From Asaia bogorensis (GTDB lineage: Bacteria; Pseudomonadota; Alphaproteobacteria; Acetobacterales; Acetobacteraceae), in assembly GCA_945871455.1 (NCBI GenBank), contig CAMBXJ010000197.1, forward strand, positions 1 through 7,822: a DNA stretch of 7,822 bases, in the 5' to 3' direction. The notes under the pieces were generated by a model. That model had not been told where the DNA came from. It did no database searches and worked only from the letters and a program-made list of their open reading frames with translations. Positions 1-4,778 of this stretch are shown piece after piece. Position 1 is the stretch's first letter. Each line of letters starts with the position of its first letter. The translations under genes were made by a program, and so were the position numbers.

Positions 1-19
1 CTGACCCCATAAACGGCAT

Positions 20-87
20 CCAAGGCCCAGCCTTGGTGGGGGTCGAGGGGGCAACGCCCCTCGCGGGGTCCGGGGCGGAGCCCCGAG
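20..87. repeat. Cluster of three GC-rich palindromes downstream of ald
   Basis: The 145 bp left of the ald stop codon hold no supportable gene. Three hairpins follow one another. The first is CCAAGGC/GCCTTGG with a CCA loop (20-36). The second is GAGGGG/CCCCTC (45-50 with 57-62). The third is CGGGGC/GCCCCG with a GGA loop (71-85). Only on the plus strand is the last one followed by a T-rich stretch (ctttctt, 88-94), so it could end a transcript entering from the left. For ald, transcribed leftward, no U-tract follows any of them. From memory, GGGGC-type palindromes of this kind recur between genes in Acetobacteraceae and relatives; whether this one is multicopy cannot be judged from one window. 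Confidence 0.6.
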
Positions 88-145
88 GCTTTCTTCCATC
101 CCCGATAGCCCCGCCAACCGCGGCAATGATTGTCGCGGGTCGCCT

Positions 146-1261
146 TTAGCCGACCAGGCCCCCCGCCGGCACGCAGGGCAGCCCGAACGCGGTCGCCACC
201 GCGGGATGGGTGATCTTGCCATCGTGGATGTTCAGCCCATCGCGCAGATGCGGGTCTTCCCGCAACGCGCGCTGCCAGCCCTTGTCGGCCAGGGCCAACA
301 CGAACGGCAAGGTCGCGTTGGTCAGCGCGAAGGTCGATGTCCGGGCCACCGCGCCCGGCATGTTGGTGACGCAGTAATGCACCACCCCTTCATCCACATA
401 GGTCGGCGCCGAGTGCGTCGTCGGACGGCTGGTCTCGAAACAGCCGCCCTGGTCGATGGCGATATCCACCAGCACGGAGCCAGGCCGCATCTGCCGCACC
501 ATGGCCCGTGTCACCAGTTTGGGCGCCGCCGCCCCGGGCACCAGCACCGCGCCGATCACCAGGTCGGCGGCGACGACGGCATGCTCGATCGCGTCCGTGG
601 TGGCGAACAGCGTGGTCGCGCGCGGACCGAATTGCAGGTCCAACTCCTTCAGGCGGGGCAGCGACTTGTCGATGATGGTGACCGATGCTTCCAGACCCAC
701 CGCCATGCGCGCGGCATTGGTGCCGGATACGCCGCCGCCCAGCACGACGACCTTGGCGGGCGGCACACCCGGCACGCCACCCAGCAGAATGCCGGCGCCG
801 CCCTGTTCTCGTTCCAGGCAATGCGCGCCGACCTGCACCGCCATTCGGCCGGCAACCTCGCTCATGGGGGCGAGCAGCGGCAGTGTGCCGGCGCGGTCGG
901 TGACGGTTTCATAGGCGATGCAGGTGGCGGCCGAGCGGAGAAGGGCGTCGGTCTGGGAGCGGTCGGCGGCGAGATGGAGGTAGGTGAACAGCACCTGCCC
1001 GGAACGCAGGCGGGCGATTTCCTCCGGCTGCGGTTCCTTGACCTTGATGACCAGGTCGGCGGCGGCGAACACTTCGGCCGCGGTGTCGACAACCGTGGCG
1101 CCGGCCGCCCGGTAGATATCATCGTCGCAGCCGATGCCGTTGCCGGCATTGCGTTCCACCAGGACTGTGTGACCGTGATGGACCAGCTCCCTGACCCCGG
1201 CGGGCGTCAGCCCCACCCGGTATTCATGCGTCTTGATTTCCCGGGGCACGCCGATTTTCAT
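146..1261 (-). CDS. ald: Alanine dehydrogenase
   Basis: Cytoplasmic NAD-dependent L-alanine dehydrogenase, which interconverts L-alanine and pyruvate plus ammonium with NAD+/NADH. The 371-residue product matches the usual family length. It opens with the signature MKIGVPREIKTHEYRVGLTP. The family's substrate and catalytic residues are present at the expected numbers: Arg15, Lys75 (in VKEP), His96 (in YLHLA) and Asp270 (in DIAIDQGG). The Rossmann NAD site is GGGVSG (175-180), followed by Asp198 at the end of the next strand, which suits NAD rather than NADP. The start at 1261 is chosen because AAGGAG lies 7 nt upstream and because the family begins here; the reading frame stays open upstream to 1525, but that extension has no family match I recognise. 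It is transcribed away from the P460 gene. No Lrp/AldR-type regulator is in the window. Confidence 0.97.
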   Translation of the reverse strand: MKIGVPREIKTHEYRVGLTPAGVRELVHHGHTVLVERNAGNGIGCDDDIYRAAGATVVDTAAEVFAAADLVIKVKEPQPEEIARLRSGQVLFTYLHLAADRSQTDALLRSAATCIAYETVTDRAGTLPLLAPMSEVAGRMAVQVGAHCLEREQGGAGILLGGVPGVPPAKVVVLGGGVSGTNAARMAVGLEASVTIIDKSLPRLKELDLQFGPRATTLFATTDAIEHAVVAADLVIGAVLVPGAAAPKLVTRAMVRQMRPGSVLVDIAIDQGGCFETSRPTTHSAPTYVDEGVVHYCVTNMPGAVARTSTFALTNATLPFVLALADKGWQRALREDPHLRDGLNIHDGKITHPAVATAFGLPCVPAGGLVG

Positions 1262-1268
1262 GGATAGG

Positions 1269-1274
1269 CTCCTT
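1269..1274 (-). promoter_or_regulatory. Shine-Dalgarno site of ald
   Basis: AAGGAG on the minus strand, 7 nt before the ATG at 1261. It decides the start of ald against the longer open frame reaching 1525. Confidence 0.85.
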
Positions 1275-1276
1275 GG

Positions 1277-1318
1277 TCGCCGTCTTGGGGTCGCCGTCTT
1301 GGGGTTGCCGCCTTGCGG
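1277..1318. repeat. 14-bp tandem repeat in the ald leader
   Basis: Two identical 14-bp copies (TCGCCGTCTTGGGG at 1277-1290 and 1291-1304) are followed by a third with three mismatches (1305-1318). The array lies directly upstream of the ald Shine-Dalgarno site, within the probable 5' leader. The period is not a multiple of three, which fits a non-coding leader. Confidence 0.85.
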
Positions 1319-1633
1319 ATTTCGGTCTGGGGATATCGGGCTGGGAGTGTACACCTCGATTCGCATATGGGGCGCAAAACGCGCACTGCGAGGTGCATTG
1401 CGAGGCTGGGTTCCGCTGACCGCACTTGCGGCGACGGCGTGGACGTGTGATCGTAACGCCCCTGAGACGAGCGGATCATGGGACGATCCACCGAAACCGC
1501 GACAGTGATCGTCCGACGTCGACAAGCGGGAATAACGGATCGCCAGGTCCGCCGCACCAGGGAACCGCGGTCACCGACCGGTGGCCTGGGTGACGGCGGA
1601 ACGCGGCGACCCAATCGTTGAAAGCTTCAAGTC
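1319..1633. other. Divergent intergenic region between ald and the P460 gene
   Basis: No gene is supported here. Small structures seen are: the 8-bp palindrome GTGTACAC (1347-1354); a 12-bp imperfect tandem pair (1383-1394 and 1395-1406, two mismatches); GTGATCGT repeated at 1447-1454 and 1505-1512; the inverted pair GGACGATC/GATCGTCC (1481-1488 with 1507-1514); and overlapping hairpins at 1565-1599. Promoters for both flanking genes should lie here or in the adjoining repeat, but I see no convincing -35/-10 pair. Confidence 0.6.
1481..1514. promoter_or_regulatory. Candidate operator-like inverted repeat
   Basis: GGACGATC (1481-1488) and its exact complement GATCGTCC (1507-1514) are separated by 18 nt. 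The inner motif GTGATCGT also occurs at 1447-1454. The position between two divergent genes suits a shared operator, but 8-bp arms can arise by chance in GC-rich DNA. Confidence 0.3.
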
Positions 1634-2167
1634 ATGCGCAAGACCTTGCTGATTCTCACCCTGCTCCTGATCGGTGTCGCTCCGGCCATCGCCCAGCCAG
1701 CCTATACGCCGGGGCCGGACAACATCACCCTGCCCGCCGACTATCAGACGCGCTTCGTCCGCTATTCCATGGTCGACAAGGCGGAACGGAAGATCATTCG
1801 CTTCATGTACGTAAACCCCGAAGCGTTCGATGCCCTGAAAAAAGGCGAACCGTCCCCCGACGGCACGATCATCATCATGGAAGACCACGCCGCTCGGCTT
1901 GCCCCGAACGGCACCCCCATGCTGGACCAGCAGGGCCGGTTCATCGCATTGCCCGCGATCATCGCCATCGGGGTCCAGGAAAAGCGCAAGGGCTGGGGCG
2001 TCGGCTACCCGGAAGAAAAGCGCAACGGCGAGTGGGAGTATGCGCGGTTCATGCCAACCGGCGCGCGCAATCCCGCCCCTGTCGAAGCGTGTTTCACCTG
2101 CCATAAGCCCCGCGCGGCCCAGGACTTTAATTTCACCCTCTGGGACTACGCGGATGCTCGCCGATAA
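1634..2167 (+). CDS. Exported cytochrome P460-family protein
   Basis: Predicted periplasmic haem c protein of the cytochrome P460 family, 177 residues. Residues 1-20 form a Sec signal peptide: a basic start MRK, a Leu/Ile-rich core, and a likely cut after APAIA. The haem c motif CxxCH is CFTCH at 153-157, near the C-terminus as in this family, followed by the typical tail KPRAAQDFNFTLWDY. Other family-like stretches are NPEAFDALKKG (61-71) and PDGTIIIMED (75-84). Characterised P460s in ammonia oxidisers turn hydroxylamine into N2O, and related cytochromes c'-beta bind NO. The cross-linking lysine of true P460 cannot be assigned by eye, so the activity is open. The start has only a weak Shine-Dalgarno (GAAAG, 10 nt upstream), but the signal peptide supports it. 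The gene seems monocistronic. Confidence 0.88.
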   Translation: MRKTLLILTLLLIGVAPAIAQPAYTPGPDNITLPADYQTRFVRYSMVDKAERKIIRFMYVNPEAFDALKKGEPSPDGTIIIMEDHAARLAPNGTPMLDQQGRFIALPAIIAIGVQEKRKGWGVGYPEEKRNGEWEYARFMPTGARNPAPVEACFTCHKPRAAQDFNFTLWDYADARR

Positions 2168-2195
2168 CATGGGTCGGGTCTGACGGCCCCTCTTC

Positions 2196-2215
2196 ACAGC
2201 GCCGGCGCCCGCTGT
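2196..2215 (+). terminator. Possible terminator hairpin after the P460 gene
   Basis: ACAGCG (2196-2201) pairs with CGCTGT (2210-2215) around an 8-nt GC-rich loop, starting 28 nt after the stop codon. No T-run follows, so this is at best an imperfect intrinsic terminator or an mRNA 3' end structure. Confidence 0.35.
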
Positions 2216-2228
2216 AGTCTGCCCCTGA

Positions 2229-2401
2229 GTGTCTGTCCGGCAACATAATGCACCTTTTCAGAGGGCTACCATGGACGTCCGGTGCGTTGCGGCCCCTCAT
2301 CGATGGGCCCGCATCGCTTTCGGGGTCGCGCCTGCCAGCCGCCTCATGGTAGCCCTTTCAAAAAGCACACTATAAAGCACACTATGTTGCCGGCCAGACA
2401 C
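2229..2401. repeat. Long imperfect inverted-repeat element (MITE-like)
   Basis: The left arm (2229-2273) and the complement of the right arm (2345-2401) align along their length. Shared blocks are GTGTCTG, CCGGCAACATA and GGGCTACCATG. The right arm is 12 nt longer because AAAGCACACTAT occurs there twice in tandem. The arms enclose a 71-bp centre (2274-2344) with no recognisable gene. In each arm the inner end reads GGGCTACCATG pointing inward, as if each had been the leader of an open reading frame. The layout resembles a non-autonomous transposable element or insertion-sequence remnant. I see no target-site duplication at the flanks and cannot name a family. It would form a large hairpin in any transcript crossing it and lies about 30 nt before maoC. 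Confidence 0.7.
2362..2385. repeat. 12-bp perfect tandem duplication
   Basis: AAAGCACACTAT occurs twice head to tail (2362-2373 and 2374-2385) inside the right arm of the inverted-repeat element. The left arm has only one related, diverged copy, so this duplication is specific to the right arm. Its AT-rich sequence upstream of maoC could also contribute promoter or operator function. Confidence 0.85.
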
Positions 2402-2420
2402 AGACACCTTCACATCACAA

Positions 2421-2425
2421 AGGGA
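2421..2425 (+). promoter_or_regulatory. Shine-Dalgarno site of the MaoC-type gene
   Basis: AGGGA within AAAGGGAA, 6 nt before the ATG at 2432. It favours this start over the upstream in-frame GTG at 2282, which lies inside the inverted-repeat element. Confidence 0.75.
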
Positions 2426-2431
2426 ACGGAC

Positions 2432-2887
2432 ATGCTAACGGTAGAGCGCCCTGGCGACCTCAAGGCCCATATCGGGGCAAACCTGGGGGCCAGCGAATGG
2501 GTCATGGTCGACCAGGCGATGATCGACAAATTCGCCGAGGCCACCGGCGATCATCAATGGATCCATGTCGATGTGACCCGCGCGAAGACGGAAATGCCCA
2601 ACGGCAAGACCATCGCGCACGGCTACCTGACGCTGTCCCTGGTCGCCATGCTGTCAGGCCAGACCCACGACATCCGCCAGCGGTCCCGCGGGATCAACTA
2701 TGGCTCGAACAAGGTGCGGTTCACCGCGCCGGTCCCCGCCGGATCGCGGGTCCGCCTGCACCAGACCCTGAAAACCGTGGAGGATATCGAGGGTGGCGTC
2801 CGCCTGACCTTCGACAGCCAGATGGAAATCGAAGGGTCGACCCGGCCCGCGCTGGTGGCGGAGACGATCGCGCTGGCCTACGACTGA
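2432..2887 (+). CDS. MaoC/NodN-type hot-dog dehydratase
   Basis: Small cytoplasmic hot-dog-fold protein of the MaoC family, 151 residues, closest in pattern to the NodN-like branch. Family members hydrate enoyl-CoA or dehydrate hydroxyacyl-CoA and usually act as homodimers. The hydratase-2 active-site region is clear: FAEATGDHQWIHVD (34-47), with Asp40 and His45 as the likely catalytic pair, followed by KTIAHGYLTLSL (59-70). A second family block is INYGSNKVRFTAPVPAGSRVR (88-108). The length agrees with single-domain MaoC proteins and both ends look complete. The start follows a good Shine-Dalgarno; the longer frame from 2282 is rejected. It stands 210 nt upstream of tctC on the same strand with a hairpin between, so co-transcription is uncertain. 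The actual acyl substrate is unknown. Confidence 0.92.
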   Translation: MLTVERPGDLKAHIGANLGASEWVMVDQAMIDKFAEATGDHQWIHVDVTRAKTEMPNGKTIAHGYLTLSLVAMLSGQTHDIRQRSRGINYGSNKVRFTAPVPAGSRVRLHQTLKTVEDIEGGVRLTFDSQMEIEGSTRPALVAETIALAYD

Positions 2888-2903
2888 TAGCGCCTGGCCC
2901 ATT

Positions 2904-2929
2904 GATGGCGCCCTGAATGGGCGTCCATC
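2904..2929 (+). terminator. Strong hairpin after the MaoC-type gene
   Basis: GATGGCGCCC (2904-2913) pairs with GGGCGTCCATC (2919-2929), giving ten base pairs with a single bulged T at 2924 and a TGAAT loop. It begins 17 nt after the stop codon. There is no downstream T-tract, so termination may be incomplete or the hairpin may protect the mRNA 3' end. Confidence 0.5.
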
Positions 2930-3097
2930 ATCATGAGCCGCGATCCTTGCGCCCACCGGCATGCCCGCGCCACCCGTCGTTCCTCTGCCCAATCTCCGCT
3001 GCAACTAAGTTTTAATACTTTTCATGGCAAAATAACGGCCTCAAGGGATTCTGGGGCCACGCAGCCCCCCCATCGTTGCCAAACGGGGGATAAGACC
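2930..3097 (+). promoter_or_regulatory. Leader region of the tct genes
   Basis: No gene is supported here. A markedly AT-rich patch (about 3005-3035, with TTTTAATACTTTT) stands out from the GC-rich surroundings and is the likeliest site for the tct promoter, though no clear -35 box can be paired with TAATAC (3013-3018). A small hairpin GGGGC/GCCCC (3053-3057 with 3064-3068) lies in the presumed leader. The Shine-Dalgarno GGGGGA (3085-3090) is 7 nt before the tctC ATG. Confidence 0.4.
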
Positions 3098-4102
3098 ATG
3101 ACCACGTCGATCAGGCTGTTACTCGCGGCGACCGCCGCCCTTGTTGCGTTTAGCGCGGGACGGGTTGAAGCGGCATGGCAGCCGACCCGTCCGGTCGAAT
3201 TGATCGTGCCAGCCGGCACCGGTGGCGGCGCGGACCAGATGGCCCGGGTCATTCAGGGAATCATCTCGAAGCACAACCTGATGCCAACCGCCATGGTGGT
3301 GATCAACAAGTCCGGCGGTGCCGGGGCGGAAGGTTTCCTCGATCTCAAGGCGGCACGTGGCAATCCCCACAAGCTGATCATCACCCTCTCCAATCTGTTT
3401 ACCACGCCGCTCGCAACAGGCATTCCGATCAGTTGGAAAGACATGACCCCGGTCGCCATGATGGCTCTCGATGAGTTTGTGCTGTGGGTGAACGCCGGGT
3501 CCCCAATAAAGACGACGCCTGACTTCGTCGCAGCCGCAAGAGCGCGACCGGCCGGCCAAATGAAGATGGGTGGGACGGGATCGAAGCAGGAAGACCAGAT
3601 TATCACGGTCGCCTTGGAGAAGATCGTTGGCGCCAAAATGACTTATATCCCGTTCCGTGGAGGCGGGGAGGTCGCGGTCCAGTTGGCTGGCAGCCATGTC
3701 GACTCCACGGTCAACAACCCAATCGAAGCCATCGCGCACTGGCGCGCCGGCAAGCTCCGCCCGCTCTGCGTGTTTGACAGCGTCCCCCTGCCGTTCACGA
3801 CGAAGATCGTCGGCGACCTGTCCTGGCAGGACATTCCCACCTGTAAAAGCCAAGGCATCGACGTCGAGTACTTGATGCTGCGCGGCATCTTCATGCCGAC
3901 CGACGTCGCTGACGAGCAGGTAAATTACTACATCAACCTGATGAAAAAGGTGCGCCAAACCGCCGAATGGACCCAATTGATGCACGATGGTGCGTTCAAA
4001 CAAACGTTCATGGTCGGTGCGGAGTATGCAGCATGGGTTGATACCGAAGAGAAACGCCACCGCATGCTGATGCAGGAGGCAGGCTTCCTGGCGGCAAAGT
4101 GA
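3098..4102 (+). CDS. tctC: TctC/Bug-family periplasmic substrate-binding protein
   Basis: Periplasmic receptor of a tripartite tricarboxylate transporter; it captures a carboxylate and delivers it to TctA/TctB. The product has 334 residues, normal for the Bug family. Residues 1-25 are a signal peptide with a likely cut after RVEA. The mature start WQPTRPVELIVPAGTGGGADQMAR (27-50) is the family signature, including the Gly-rich loop that holds the ligand carboxylate. Further family blocks are MTYIPFRGGGEVAVQLAGSHVDSTVNNP (181-208) and the C-terminal MQEAGFLA. The start at 3098 is set by the signal peptide and by GGGGGA 7 nt upstream; a longer frame from 2933 would bury the signal peptide. It is first of three same-strand genes in the order tctC-tctB-tctA. 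Ligand identity (citrate, another dicarboxylate or an aromatic acid) cannot be read from sequence. Confidence 0.93.
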   Translation: MTTSIRLLLAATAALVAFSAGRVEAAWQPTRPVELIVPAGTGGGADQMARVIQGIISKHNLMPTAMVVINKSGGAGAEGFLDLKAARGNPHKLIITLSNLFTTPLATGIPISWKDMTPVAMMALDEFVLWVNAGSPIKTTPDFVAAARARPAGQMKMGGTGSKQEDQIITVALEKIVGAKMTYIPFRGGGEVAVQLAGSHVDSTVNNPIEAIAHWRAGKLRPLCVFDSVPLPFTTKIVGDLSWQDIPTCKSQGIDVEYLMLRGIFMPTDVADEQVNYYINLMKKVRQTAEWTQLMHDGAFKQTFMVGAEYAAWVDTEEKRHRMLMQEAGFLAAK

Positions 4103-4129
4103 AATTTTGCCTCAATCCGGTATAATGCA

Positions 4130-4627
4130 ATGAACAGCCCCCTCTCCCACCAAACCGGACCGTCTCAACGGGCTGTCGAGGTCGGCACCGCGGTGGTGAT
4201 GCAGTTATTCGCCTTGATCGTCATGCTTGGCAGCCTGCAAGTCGGGATAAATTGGGGTGCCGAGGGACCGCAATCCGGTTTCTTTCCGTTCCTGACCGGA
4301 ATGGCGATCACAATTTCGAGTCTGGTCAGCCTGATGCAATGCTCCCGCGCTGGGCCGTCACGCATTTTTGCCGAATGGACACAGTTGCGACAGGTGGCCG
4401 CGGTCGTCGTCCCGACAGGTGTGTATGTATTTGCGATCGGATGGATCGGACTCTACCTGCCTTCGGTGATCCTGATCGCCGGCTTCATGATCTGGCATGG
4501 AAAATACAACGCGTTTCAGGCAACGGCGGTAGCCATCTCCGTCATGGCCGTTACCTATGCGACATTCGAATGGTGGTTTCTGGTCCCACTTCCACGAGGG
4601 CCGATCGAGGAATGGTGGGGGATCTGA
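4130..4627 (+). CDS. tctB: TctB-family small membrane subunit of the TTT transporter
   Basis: Small integral membrane subunit of the tripartite tricarboxylate transporter, 165 residues. It is low in sequence conservation but keeps the family pattern: a first helix (about 17-38), then GPQSGFFPFLTGMAI (46-60), matching the GPGFFP-type motif ahead of helix two, and hydrophobic segments at about 88-107, 109-123 and 130-147. It starts 27 nt after the tctC stop and in the same frame. No other in-frame start exists between the two, so ATG 4130 is the only candidate that keeps the first helix. No convincing Shine-Dalgarno is visible, which suggests weak or coupled translation. Identification rests largely on position between tctC and tctA plus topology. 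Confidence 0.88.
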   Translation: MNSPLSHQTGPSQRAVEVGTAVVMQLFALIVMLGSLQVGINWGAEGPQSGFFPFLTGMAITISSLVSLMQCSRAGPSRIFAEWTQLRQVAAVVVPTGVYVFAIGWIGLYLPSVILIAGFMIWHGKYNAFQATAVAISVMAVTYATFEWWFLVPLPRGPIEEWWGI

Positions 4628-4778
4628 GCACCGTTTTGGACACCGGTCGCCTTCGCCAGAGGCAACTCGGCACGTAAAATTGATGAGGCCGTTGCCTAAT
4701 AGGTCAAGAAGATACCAGCGAACCAACCGTCATTCGACGAGGCAACGGTTCAGTCGGCCAGTATGACAGGACACGCGC
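4628..4778 (+). other. tctB-tctA spacer with repeated GGCAAC motifs
   Basis: This 151-nt gap is long for a transporter operon and holds no gene. GAGGCAAC occurs at 4659-4666 and 4739-4746, and the second copy lies in AGGCAACGG (4740-4748), the exact complement of CCGTTGCCT (4689-4697). The transcript could therefore fold a 9-bp long-range stem with a 42-nt loop just ahead of the tctA ribosome-binding site. An internal promoter is possible but not recognised. Confidence 0.4.

Noticed and set aside
1..12. Tail of a plus-strand gene ending in TAA at 10-12
   Set aside because: Only three codons are visible, so there is nothing to support a coding call.
206..1267. Large plus-strand open frame of 353 codons opposite ald
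   Set aside because: It is a shadow of the high-GC ald gene: rich in Gly, His and Arg with no recognisable domain, while the opposite strand encodes a complete enzyme with all catalytic residues.
1262..1525. Longer alanine dehydrogenase start
   Set aside because: The added residues have no family similarity and pass through the 14-bp tandem repeat; AAGGAG lies 7 nt before the ATG at 1261.
2282..2431. Upstream start for the MaoC-type protein
   Set aside because: The extension is encoded by the centre and right arm of the inverted-repeat element and lacks family similarity; AGGGA precedes the ATG at 2432.
2933..3097. Upstream start for tctC
   Set aside because: It would place about 55 residues before an evident signal peptide, and the ATG at 3098 has its own Shine-Dalgarno.
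3119..4060. Minus-strand open frame of 313 codons opposite tctC
   Set aside because: No domain pattern is visible and the plus strand carries a complete Bug-family protein with signal peptide.
4121..4126. Perfect TATAAT as a promoter for tctB
   Set aside because: It is only 3 nt before the tctB ATG and no -35 box lies at the right distance; it is most likely chance sequence in the tctC-tctB gap.
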